Shown here: positions 16,352 through 23,231 of the stretch, in pieces
Numbering within the stretch: position 1 is the first letter of the stretch
Layout of the letters: every line of letters begins with the position of its first letter
Assembly: GCA_027451805.1 (NCBI GenBank)
Contig: DAIDIF010000216.1
Coordinates: 1 to 41,582 of the forward strand
Direction: 5' to 3'
Origin: Acidobacteriota bacterium
GTDB taxonomy: Bacteria > Acidobacteriota > Terriglobia > Terriglobales > SCQP01
DNA length: 41,582 nt
The notes under the pieces: model-generated
Database searches by the model: none
Seen by the model: only the letters and a program-made list of their open reading frames with translations
Told to the model about the DNA's origin: nothing
Translations under genes and position numbers: made by a program

Positions 16352-17158
16352 ATGCTGCGTTGGATCAAGCTCTTGGCGCTAGGGTTGGCCGCGGTGGCCG
16401 CGGCAGCCGCGCAACAGCCGCAGGCGTTGCCGCAGATCTTCCTGTACAAGAACCCGCAGCCCGCGCCGGCCCTCACCGTCACCACGCTCGACGGCCGCCA
16501 TCTCAGCCTGGCTTCGCTGCGCGGCAAGGTGGTGCTGCTGAATTTCTGGGCCACCTGGTGCGGGCCCTGCCGGATGGAGATCCCCGAGTTCGAGCAGTTG
16601 CAGCGCCGTTACGCCGGCAAAATCCAAATCGTGGGGCTCTCAGTGGATGAGCTGCCGCCCTCCAGCGTGCGCGCCGCCGCGGTCAAGCTGCACATCAACT
16701 ATCCCGTCGCCCTGGCTCCGGAAGCGGTGCAAACCCGGTTCGGCCCGATCAACACCATTCCGGTCACCTGGGTGATTGATCGCGCCGGCAATGTGGTGCA
16801 GGTCAACCATGGCGCCAACCCCTACCAGGTCTTCGATACCGAGATTCGCGCCCTGCTCGGGCTTTCCACCGCGGTGAAGGTGGCGCGCATTGATCGCTCC
16901 GCGGTGCGCGCGGCCCAGCTCTCGCCTTGGGGCAAGGTGGGCACGCTTGCCATCCCCGGCATCACCGCCGAGCTGCGCGCGCTTACGCCGGCGCAGCGCC
17001 AGCGCGCGCTGGCCGCACTCAACAATGTGGCCTGCACCTGCGGCTGCAACTGGTCGTTGGCCACCTGCCGGACTCAGGATCCGCACTGCGGTTTCAGCCT
17101 GCCCCAGGCGCGCCAACTCATCGCCGCCATCAAGGCGGGCAAAAGCGTTAACCGATAG
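16352..17158 (+). CDS. TlpA/ResA-like thioredoxin with Cys-rich C-terminal tail
   Basis: A 268-aa exported thiol-disulfide protein. Residues 1-21 are a signal peptide or anchor. The thioredoxin fold spans about 35-170 with the active site WATWCGPC (Cys70, Cys73) and a cis-Pro loop TIPVTW (137-141), as in the TlpA, ResA and DsbE group that reduce periplasmic thiols for cytochrome c maturation. The unusual part is the C-terminal ~60 residues: an Ala-rich helix, then ACTCGCNWSLATC and DPHC, giving five Cys (228, 230, 232, 239, 246) in CxCxC-x6-C-x6-C spacing. This could bind a metal or form disulfides with the thioredoxin site. The nearest Shine-Dalgarno is absent. It converges with the small basic gene, whose stop lies 13 bases away. 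Confidence 0.85.
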   Translation: MLRWIKLLALGLAAVAAAAAQQPQALPQIFLYKNPQPAPALTVTTLDGRHLSLASLRGKVVLLNFWATWCGPCRMEIPEFEQLQRRYAGKIQIVGLSVDELPPSSVRAAAVKLHINYPVALAPEAVQTRFGPINTIPVTWVIDRAGNVVQVNHGANPYQVFDTEIRALLGLSTAVKVARIDRSAVRAAQLSPWGKVGTLAIPGITAELRALTPAQRQRALAALNNVACTCGCNWSLATCRTQDPHCGFSLPQARQLIAAIKAGKSVNR

Positions 17159-17171
17159 CGGCGGCGGCAGC

Positions 17172-17417
17172 CTAGTTGGTCTCCGGGTGGGGCGGCGGCA
17201 GCAACTCCTCCAACGTCTTATCGATCGTCTCCGGGGTCAGCTCCTCCAACCCCTCGTAGGGATTGAAGTTATAGTCGATCTCGTTGTTGGCGCTGGGGAT
17301 GCCGGCGGCCTTCTCCTGCTTGCGGACAGAACGGCGCTCGACTTTTTCCCGCTGGCGCTCCTGGCGCGCCTTTTCCTTTTGCCGTTTCTGGAATGTCGGA
17401 CCTGAACGACCCGCCAT
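17172..17417 (-). CDS. Small conserved-looking basic protein beginning MAGRSG
   Basis: An 81-aa cytoplasmic protein. ATG 17417 has a strong GGGAGGT ribosome site. Residues 1-37 are highly charged (GPTFQKRQKEKARQERQREK), likely one long basic helix that could contact RNA or DNA. Residues 38-81 are acidic and hydrophobic (EIDYNFNPYEGLEELTPETI) and end in a Pro-rich stretch. I recall similar short proteins with a MAGRSG-FQKRQKE start in Acidobacteriota and related phyla, with no assigned function; this is memory, not a search result. The bipartite basic/acidic layout is reminiscent of small ribosome-associated proteins. Good ribosome site, fitting codon use and the amino-acid pattern make it real; function unknown. 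Confidence 0.7.
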   Translation of the reverse strand: MAGRSGPTFQKRQKEKARQERQREKVERRSVRKQEKAAGIPSANNEIDYNFNPYEGLEELTPETIDKTLEELLPPPHPETN

Positions 17418-17464
17418 GGGGGGACCTCCCGTGCCGTGGAGATGAACGCCAAGTGGCGCTGCCT

Positions 17465-17479
17465 CTGCTAGTGTAGCAG
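17465..17479. promoter_or_regulatory. Operator-like inverted repeat CTGCTA-GTG-TAGCAG
   Basis: A perfect 6-bp inverted repeat with a 3-base centre. On the minus strand it overlaps TACACT (17475-17470), a possible -10 box about 50 bases before the small basic gene. A repressor site is plausible. The rest of the 17418-17634 gap shows no gene. Confidence 0.35.
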
Positions 17480-17634
17480 CTTCGGGAAGGGGCTTCCGGC
17501 GGGCGAGGAAGAAATTGCCGCCTCGAGGCGCGCGCGAGGCGCGCAAGCCGCGTAAAAACAAGCCCCGGCGCGGTCGAGCCGAGTGGCATGCGAACTGCAT
17601 CAGGAAGGGTGCAAGCCGCATCAGGAATTCTGTC

Positions 17635-18165
17635 GTGTTGCGATTTATCCGCCGCCATCCCATCGCTGGACTGGTGATGGCACTCAGCATCGAAGCATGG
17701 ATCGCCGTTCCCGGCGAGGCGCTGATCGCCCTGGCCGCCTCTTCGCTCGTGACCCGCACCGTGTCGCTGGTGCGCATGGCAGCGGGCGGCATCGCGGGCA
17801 TGCTGGTCAACGACTTCGTACTCTTCGGGTTGAGCCGTGTCGGCCGTGGCGTGATCGTGCACTGGATCGGCGTGCATCGGCTTCATTTTCATCTCTCGGC
17901 CGAGATCATGCTCGGCGCCAAGTTCCTGCCCCCACTCCGCAGCGCCGCCTATGTCATCTACGGCCTGCAGGGCACGCCGTTCTCGCGCTTCCTCTGGGTG
18001 TCGCTGCTCTCCAGCCTGCTCTGGGTGGGCGTCTATACCATCCTGGGTCAGAGCCTCAAAGACCGGATCGTTGGCTGGATGGATCATGTCGAGCGGCGCC
18101 GCGGCTGGATGACGGCGGCGGAGGTGGTCTTGACGCTGGCGGCGGTGCTGGCGATTGTCCTCTAA
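17635..18165 (+). CDS. DedA-like integral membrane protein
   Basis: A 176-aa polytopic membrane protein with four or five hydrophobic segments. It shows the DedA/VTT pattern: an early acidic helix with EAWIAVPGEALIALAASSL, then a re-entrant GAKFLPPLRSAAYVIYG block that parallels the family RFxPxxRxxxxxxAG motif, then a final pair of membrane helices (VSLLSSLLWVGVYTILGQSL and the last 20 residues). DedA proteins are membrane transporters or scramblases affecting lipid carriers and envelope stress. GTG 17635 has AGGAA seven bases upstream; ATG starts further in would lose part of the first helix, and the open frame further upstream is basic, charged and probably not translated. Length is below the usual 200. 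Confidence in family is moderate. Confidence 0.7.
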   Translation: MLRFIRRHPIAGLVMALSIEAWIAVPGEALIALAASSLVTRTVSLVRMAAGGIAGMLVNDFVLFGLSRVGRGVIVHWIGVHRLHFHLSAEIMLGAKFLPPLRSAAYVIYGLQGTPFSRFLWVSLLSSLLWVGVYTILGQSLKDRIVGWMDHVERRRGWMTAAEVVLTLAAVLAIVL

Positions 18166-18204
18166 GACGCCGGGTGGGACGCGGCCGCCGGTAAAATGGG
18201 CTGC

Positions 18205-18420
18205 ATGGCTGGCTGGGGGCGCATGTTCCTGCTGCTTGCCGCCGCGTTGGCGGTTGCGGGTCTTCTGCTGCTCGCCGCCGCGCGCCTGCATCTTCCCTTG
18301 GGACGGCTGCCCGGCGACTTCGTCTACCGCGGCAAGCACGCGACCATTTATATCCCTTGGGTGACCATGTTGCTGCTCAGCGCCCTCCTCACCCTGCTGG
18401 TCCGGTTGTTGCGCCGCTAA
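18205..18420 (+). CDS. DUF2905-like small membrane protein
   Basis: A 71-aa protein with two membrane helices joined by a short conserved loop, LPLGRLPGDFVYRGKHATIYIPWVTMLL in part, in which GRLPGDF and the IP-T segment match the DUF2905 family. The function of that family is unknown. ATG 18205 is used; ATG 18196 would add three residues. TAAAAT at 18192-18197 overlaps the earlier ATG and lies at -13 to -8 for the later one, so a leaderless start at 18205 is favoured. It sits 39 bases after the DedA-like gene on the same strand. Confidence 0.75.
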   Translation: MAGWGRMFLLLAAALAVAGLLLLAAARLHLPLGRLPGDFVYRGKHATIYIPWVTMLLLSALLTLLVRLLRR

Positions 18421-18498
18421 CCCCACCTGTAACACCGCAATATGGAAGGGCGTATTCACTGCCGGCGCAGCCTGCGGGCTCGCCGGGAGGAGCTTTTC

Positions 18499-18858
18499 AT
18501 GTTCAAACGAGCGGGGTTTGCGGCTGCGGCCGCCACCGTGGCGCTGGGCGGGGTGCTGGCTTGGGCGGCGCCGCGGCAGCGCATGCAGATGTCACCCGAG
18601 AGCCGCGCCCAGGCCATGGTGGCGCGGGTGGATAAGGCGGTTGGCGGGCTCAACGCCGATCAGAAAACCAAGATGGAGGCGATTTATGTCAAAGCCTTCA
18701 ACGATGCCGCCAGCGCCCGCCAGAACGGCGACTACCAATCCATGCGCGGCATCATGACCAAAGCGAACGACGATGCCAAGGCGCTGCTCTCGCCCGATCA
18801 GCAGGCCAAGTTCCCGGCCATGATGGGCAGGGGACGCCGGGGCGGCGGCGGACATTAG
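18499..18858 (+). CDS. Small periplasmic LTxxQ/Spy-like protein
   Basis: A 119-aa protein with GGGAGGAG six bases before ATG 18499. Residues 1-28 are a signal peptide (FKRAGFAAAAATVALGG, ending AWAA). The mature part is helical and resembles the Spy/CpxP and heavy-metal-resistance group: a first amphipathic helix (MSPESRAQAMVARVDKAV), GLNADQKTKMEAIYVKAFND, and LLSPDQQAKFPAMMGR, where LNADQ and LSPDQ take the place of the LTxxQ repeats. Such proteins act as periplasmic chaperones or metal/stress buffers. The tail is RGRRGGGGH. A strong terminator follows 29 bases later, so the gene is probably monocistronic. Confidence 0.75.
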   Translation: MFKRAGFAAAAATVALGGVLAWAAPRQRMQMSPESRAQAMVARVDKAVGGLNADQKTKMEAIYVKAFNDAASARQNGDYQSMRGIMTKANDDAKALLSPDQQAKFPAMMGRGRRGGGGH

Positions 18859-18887
18859 GAAGCCCCCCGGTACCCGATTGACCACCC

Positions 18888-18923
18888 CCGGGGGCTCCGC
18901 GCTTGCGCGGAGCCCCCGGTTTT
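18888..18923 (+). terminator. Strong intrinsic terminator after the Spy-like gene
   Basis: A perfect 15-bp GC-rich stem (CCGGGGGCTCCGCGC at 18888-18902, exact complement at 18905-18919) with a minimal two-base loop is followed by TTTT. It stops transcription from the left and separates the next five-gene module. An in-frame upstream extension of the RNase gene would run through this hairpin, which argues for the later ATG 18939. Confidence 0.85.
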
Positions 18924-18938
18924 GTGCCTAATCGGGAG

Positions 18939-20333
18939 ATGCGACTCACCTTTCGCGGCGCTGCCGGCGGCGTCACCGGTTCCTGCCACGAACTCGAGGC
19001 CGCCAGCCGCCATGTGCTGGTGGATTGCGGCATGTTTCAGGGAAGCCGGCGGCTGGCGGAAGACAACGCCGCCGACTTCGGCTTCGACCCCGCCGCCATC
19101 GAGCTTCTGCTCCTCACTCACGCCCACCTCGACCACTGCGGGCGCATCCCGCTACTGGTAAAGCGTGGCTTCCGCGGCCGCATCATTACCACCGCCGCCA
19201 CGCGTGATCTGGCCGAGCTGGTGCTCCAGGACGCCGCCGACCTGCAGGCGGAAGACGCGCGCCACCACAACCACGATGGCAACGAAGCCCCGCTTTACGA
19301 TGCCAACGATGTCGCCCAAGCCATGCGCCTGGTCGAAGGCACGGCGCGCTACGACACGCCGCTGGAGCTCGCCCCCGGTTTGCGCGCCACTTTTCGCAAT
19401 GCCGGCCACATCCTCGGATCGGCCTCCATCCTGATCGAGGCGCAGGAGCCGTCCGGCCTGGGCCGCATCGTTTTTTCGGGCGATCTCGGCAATCGCAACA
19501 AGCCGCTGCTCAATCCGCCCGAGCCCGCGCCCGCCGCCGACGCGGTGGTGATGGAAAGCACCTACGGCGACCGCAATCACCGCTCGGTGGCCGACTCCGT
19601 GCGGCAGTTCCAGCAGGTGGTTGCCGCCACCCTTGCCCGCGGCGGCAACGTCGTCATTCCGACCTTTGCCCTGGAGCGCGCCCAGGATCTGCTCTACTAC
19701 CTGCGCGAGATGGTGGAGCAGAAGCTCATGCCTGCCTCCACCGGCGTCTATCTCGACTCGCCCATGGCCATCTCGGCGACCGAGATCTTTCGGCATCATC
19801 CCGAGAGCTTCAACCCGGAGACGCGGGAGCAGTTCGCCGAAGGCCGCGACCCGTTCGCCCTGCCCGGTCTGCAGATGACCCGCGAGCGGCAGGCCTCGGT
19901 GGCGCTGAACCAGGTGCACGGAGCGGTGATCATGGCGGGTTCGGGCATGGCGGCGGGCGGGCGCATCCGCCACCACCTTATCCACAATCTGCCGGACGCC
20001 AACAATCTCATTCTCTTCGTCGGCTACGCTGCCACCGGCACCGCCGCGCGGCAGATCATTGACGGCGCACGCGAGGTGCGGCTGTTGGGGGAGACGGTGC
20101 CAGTGCGGGCGCAGGTGTGCACCATCGGCGGCTTCTCCGCCCACGCTGACCGCGACGAACTGCTGCAATGGGCGGCTTCGGCCGCCGGGGCGCGTATTTA
20201 CCTGGTGCACGGCGAAGGTGCGGCCGCGCGCGCGCTGGCCGAGGCCATGATCCGGCGGGGACAGTCCGCCACGGTCGCCGCAGCCGACGCGTTCGTCAAC
20301 ATCGCCGCCGCCAACACGGCGGCGCGAACCTGA
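18939..20333 (+). CDS. Beta-CASP metallo-beta-lactamase RNase (CPSF/YSH1-like)
   Basis: A 464-aa cytoplasmic protein. The N-terminus, MRLTFRGAAGGVTGSCHEL, and the zinc motif LTHAHLDHCGRIP (about 57-69) are typical of beta-CASP nucleases. Other residues are visible: AGHILGSASI (His), FSGDLG (Asp), the beta-CASP GNVVIPTFALERAQDLLYYL block, VYLDSPMA, MAGSGMAAGGR-H, GYAATGT and the final VCTIGGFSAHADRDELLQW, which supplies motif C. Members cut RNA endo- or exonucleolytically. The start is ATG 18939; a frame running further upstream crosses the terminator. It begins a same-strand run with a Crp/Fnr regulator, ric and cydAB, with a 17-base gap to the regulator, so it may be controlled by low oxygen or NO. 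I infer a role in stress-related RNA turnover. Confidence 0.88.
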   Translation: MRLTFRGAAGGVTGSCHELEAASRHVLVDCGMFQGSRRLAEDNAADFGFDPAAIELLLLTHAHLDHCGRIPLLVKRGFRGRIITTAATRDLAELVLQDAADLQAEDARHHNHDGNEAPLYDANDVAQAMRLVEGTARYDTPLELAPGLRATFRNAGHILGSASILIEAQEPSGLGRIVFSGDLGNRNKPLLNPPEPAPAADAVVMESTYGDRNHRSVADSVRQFQQVVAATLARGGNVVIPTFALERAQDLLYYLREMVEQKLMPASTGVYLDSPMAISATEIFRHHPESFNPETREQFAEGRDPFALPGLQMTRERQASVALNQVHGAVIMAGSGMAAGGRIRHHLIHNLPDANNLILFVGYAATGTAARQIIDGAREVRLLGETVPVRAQVCTIGGFSAHADRDELLQWAASAAGARIYLVHGEGAAARALAEAMIRRGQSATVAAADAFVNIAAANTAART

Positions 20334-20350
20334 CCGCGAGAGCGCGCGCA

Positions 20351-21037
20351 ATGGCATCCGGCCAGGACCGCCCCGCGCTGCTGACTCGGGTGCCGCTGTT
20401 TGCCCGCCTGCCGGCGCCCGCGCTGGCGGCGCTGGCGGCGCACGCGCATTCCCGCACGTTCGCCGTCGGCGTGCATCTGTTTCGCGAGGGCGACCCCTGC
20501 GCAGGCGTATTCGCCCTGCTGGACGGCAGCGTGCGCATCTACAAGCTCTCGCCTGCGGGGCGGGAAGTGACGCTCTCTATTCAGCCAGCGCCCGCCACCA
20601 TTGCCGAAGTGCCGCTCATGGATGGGGGCCCGTATCCCGCCTCGGTGGTTGCGATCACACCGGTGGAGGCGCTGTTTCTGGGCCGGCAGGAGTTCCTGGC
20701 GGTCTGCCTGCACCATCCGCAGGTCGCGCTGGAAATGCTGGCCGTCTTCGGCGCGCGGCTACGCGGCCTGGTGGCGCTGGTGGAGGCGGTCACGTTTGGC
20801 GGCGTGCGCCAGCGCCTGGCGCGCCTGCTGCTGGAGCGCGCCCGGCCGGGGGGCGGAGGCGTCCTTTCGCTGAGCGCTACCCAGCAAGCGCTGGCACAGG
20901 ATCTGGGCACGGTGCGGGAGGTGGTGTCGCGCAACTTGAGCCGTTTTCAGGCCGACGGGTTGATCCAGTTGCGCCCGCATGCGATCGAACTGCTGGACGA
21001 AGCGGGCCTGCGCCGCGAAGCTGAGCTTGAAATCTGA
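20351..21037 (+). CDS. Crp/Fnr-family transcriptional regulator (DNR-like context)
   Basis: A 228-aa protein. The cyclic-nucleotide-type sensor domain is at about 13-125 (LFREGDPCAGVFALLDGSVR, then an unusual QPAPATIAEVPLMDGG where Crp has the cAMP pocket), a dimer helix follows to 150, and the winged helix ends with SATQQALAQDLGTVREVVSR as recognition unit, then NLSRFQADGLIQL. The N-terminal Cys cluster of Fnr is absent; only two Cys are present, so it does not bind an Fe-S cluster as Fnr does. Position next to ric and cydAB suggests a DNR/NnrR-like heme- or NO-responsive activator. The recognition segment E-xx-SR is the kind that reads TTGA-type half sites, and a TGAC-N4-GTCA palindrome lies just past its stop. 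Confidence 0.88.
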   Translation: MASGQDRPALLTRVPLFARLPAPALAALAAHAHSRTFAVGVHLFREGDPCAGVFALLDGSVRIYKLSPAGREVTLSIQPAPATIAEVPLMDGGPYPASVVAITPVEALFLGRQEFLAVCLHHPQVALEMLAVFGARLRGLVALVEAVTFGGVRQRLARLLLERARPGGGGVLSLSATQQALAQDLGTVREVVSRNLSRFQADGLIQLRPHAIELLDEAGLRREAELEI

Positions 21038-21041
21038 GACG

Positions 21042-21053
21042 TGACAAAAGTCA
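21042..21053. promoter_or_regulatory. TGAC-AAAA-GTCA palindrome, candidate Crp/Fnr-family site
   Basis: Two perfect 4-bp half sites with the 4-base spacing of FNR/DNR boxes (TTGAT-N4-ATCAA) lie in the 61-base gap between the regulator and ric. The core TGA is conserved, while the outer T and the inner T/A differ from the FNR consensus. Autoregulation or control of ric-cydAB is an inference. Confidence 0.4.
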
Positions 21054-21098
21054 TGGCCGGAGGCGCCCGGCGCCGTCATGGTAGGGCAGGAGGCCGCC

Positions 21099-21809
21099 AT
21101 GGAAACTCAACTCTCTCCCGCCGCCCGCGTGGCGGATCTGGCGCTCGCGCTGCCCGGCGCGGCTGCCGTGTTCGAACACTTGGGGATTGACTTTTGCTGC
21201 GGCGGGGGCAAGTCGCTGGAATCCGCCTGCCAAGCCAAAGGCCTGGAGGTCCAAGCGGTGCTGGGCGCGCTGGAGGCCGGGCGAACCCAGCCCGCGCCCG
21301 CCGACGCCCATTGGCAAAGCGAGCCGCTACCGGCGCTGCTGGATTACATCGTGCAGCGCCACCACGGCTACGTGCGCGAAGCCGTGCCGCGGCTTGACGC
21401 CTGGCTGGCCAAGGTGATCGCCGCCCACGGATCACGGCATCCCGAACTGCTTGCTATCCGCCACACCTTTACCGCCATGGCCGGCGAGCTGGCCCAGCAC
21501 ATGGCGAAGGAGGAGTTGGTGCTGTTTCCCGCGATCCGGCAGCTGGGCACCGCGAGCGCCGGCATGAGTGTCGCCGCGCCGGTCGAGCGCATGATCGCGG
21601 AGCACGAACATGCCGGCCGCGACCTGGAGGAGATCCGCCGCGCCAGCGGCGACTTCATCCCTCCGCCGGATGCCTGCGCCACGTTCCGGGCCTGCTACCA
21701 AGGGCTGGAGGAGTTCGCCGCCGACCTGCGCCGCCACGTGCATTTGGAGAACAACATCCTTTTTCCGCGCGCGTTGGGCTTGGAGCGGCGAGCCAGCCCC
21801 GACGCCTGA
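21099..21809 (+). CDS. ric: Iron-sulfur cluster repair di-iron protein, Ric (ScdA/YtfE)
   Basis: A 236-aa protein. The N-terminal ScdA_N part has VFEHLGIDFCCGGGKSLES with the conserved CC pair (about 30-48). A hemerythrin-like four-helix bundle follows, with iron ligands in YIVQRHHGYV, HMAKEELVLFP, MIAEHEHAG and RRHVHLENNILFP. Ric proteins repair Fe-S clusters and iron sites damaged by NO or peroxide. ATG 21099 has CAGGAGG about seven bases upstream and is preferred to ATG 21078. It follows the Crp/Fnr regulator and precedes cydAB, which fits a nitrosative-stress and low-oxygen module. Cytoplasmic. Confidence 0.93.
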   Translation: METQLSPAARVADLALALPGAAAVFEHLGIDFCCGGGKSLESACQAKGLEVQAVLGALEAGRTQPAPADAHWQSEPLPALLDYIVQRHHGYVREAVPRLDAWLAKVIAAHGSRHPELLAIRHTFTAMAGELAQHMAKEELVLFPAIRQLGTASAGMSVAAPVERMIAEHEHAGRDLEEIRRASGDFIPPPDACATFRACYQGLEEFAADLRRHVHLENNILFPRALGLERRASPDA

Positions 21810-21899
21810 CCGCGCCCGCCGCCGCGGATGGCCGCCGCCGCGTCCGGCGGAGTATCCTGCTGCTGAGGGGGCGCCGCGGGCGCTTGCGCCGGCGGCCGC

Positions 21900-23231
21900 A
21901 TGAACAGCAACATGGTTATCGCCGACCGGCTGCAGTTCGCCTTTACGGTGATGTTTCATTACCTGTTTCCGATCGTCACGATGGGGCTGGGCTTCTTCAT
22001 CGCCTGGCTCTCGACCGCGCATCTGATCACCGGCGACGAAGGCTACGCGCGCGCGGCGCACTTCTGGGGCAAGGTCTTCGCCATCAATTTTGCGGTCGGG
22101 GTGGTCACCGGCATCCCCTTGGAGTTTCAGTTCGGCACCAACTGGAGCCAGTTCTCCAGCTTCGCCGGGGGCATTTTCGGGCAGACGCTGCCGCTCGAAG
22201 GCACCTACGCCTTCTTCCTGGAGTCCGGCTTTCTGGGGCTCTTCTTGTTCGGCGAAGGCCGCGTCCCGAAGGTCATCCATTGGCTGGGCGGGATCGGGGT
22301 GGCGTTCGGATCGCTGCTCTCGGGCTATTTCATCACCGCCGCCAATGCGTGGATGCAACACCCGGTGGGCTACGCCCGCGACGCGCAGGGCAACATCCAC
22401 CTCACCTCGTTCTGGCAGGTGATGTTCAACCCCTACGTCGGCTGGCAGTACGCGCACGTGATCAACGGCGCGCTGCTCACCGGGGCGTTTCTGCTGGCGG
22501 CGCTCGGCGCCTTCTATTTGCTCCAGGGCGAGCATCAGGAATTCGCGCGGCGATCGCTGGCGTTGGGGGTGCTCGCCGGCTTGGTGCTGGCGCTGCTGCA
22601 ACTGTTTCCTACCGGCGACGGCGTGGGCCGCAACGTGGTGAAGTACCAGCCGGCCAAGCTGGCCGCCATGGAGGGTCAGTTCCGCACCGAGCCGGGCGCG
22701 CCGCTGGCCATCATCGGCATGCCCGACACCCAGCAGGGCGCCTTACTCGACCCGCTCTACGTTCCCGACGCGCTCAGCTTTCTCGCCTACGGCCGGTTCG
22801 GGGCGCGCGTCACCGGCCTCAACGACATCGCGCCGGATTTGCGCCCCCCGGTTGAGGTGACCTACTACGCCTACCACATCATGGCGGGCCTGGGGACGAT
22901 CTTCATTGCGCTGATGCTTCTGGGCGCGCTGCTGTGGTGGCGCCGGCGCCTGTTCACCAGCCGCTGGTATCTGTGGATCATGATGCTGGCGTTTCCGTTC
23001 CCTTTCATCGCGAACGAAGCCGGTTGGGTGGTCGCTGAGGTGGGCCGCCAGCCCTGGATCGCCTACGGTTTGCTGCGCACCTCGGGCGGCATCTCGCCCA
23101 CGGTGGCCGCCGGCGAAACCATCTTCACGCTGCTCGGCTTTATGGGCATCTATCTCCTGCTCGCGCTGCTCTGGCTGCTGCTGGTCGGGCGGGTGGTAAT
23201 GCAAGGGCCGGAGGAGGGAAGCGCGGCGTGA
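21900..23231 (+). CDS. cydA: Cytochrome bd-type quinol oxidase subunit I, short Q-loop
   Basis: A 443-aa membrane protein of about nine helices. Heme ligands are His20 (FHYLFPIVT), a second His in WQYAHVINGALLTG and Met in YYAYHIMAGLGTIF. The quinol loop keeps KYQPAKLAAMEGQF and the GRQPWI motif is present. It is about 80 residues shorter than E. coli CydA, so it belongs to the short-loop (CIO-like) group, often less cyanide-sensitive. It reduces oxygen to water without proton pumping and with high affinity, protecting against NO and oxygen stress. The ATG start is 90 bases from the ric stop; its stop overlaps cydB as GTGA. Confidence 0.95.
   Translation: MNSNMVIADRLQFAFTVMFHYLFPIVTMGLGFFIAWLSTAHLITGDEGYARAAHFWGKVFAINFAVGVVTGIPLEFQFGTNWSQFSSFAGGIFGQTLPLEGTYAFFLESGFLGLFLFGEGRVPKVIHWLGGIGVAFGSLLSGYFITAANAWMQHPVGYARDAQGNIHLTSFWQVMFNPYVGWQYAHVINGALLTGAFLLAALGAFYLLQGEHQEFARRSLALGVLAGLVLALLQLFPTGDGVGRNVVKYQPAKLAAMEGQFRTEPGAPLAIIGMPDTQQGALLDPLYVPDALSFLAYGRFGARVTGLNDIAPDLRPPVEVTYYAYHIMAGLGTIFIALMLLGALLWWRRRLFTSRWYLWIMMLAFPFPFIANEAGWVVAEVGRQPWIAYGLLRTSGGISPTVAAGETIFTLLGFMGIYLLLALLWLLLVGRVVMQGPEEGSAA

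Noticed and set aside
17515-17634. N-terminal extension of the DedA-like gene
   Set aside because: Residues are basic and disordered, unlike the family; GTG 17635 has a ribosome site in front.
18903-18938. Upstream start (TTG 18903) for the beta-CASP RNase
   Set aside because: It would translate through the right arm of a strong terminator and lacks a ribosome site; ATG 18939 begins the conserved domain.
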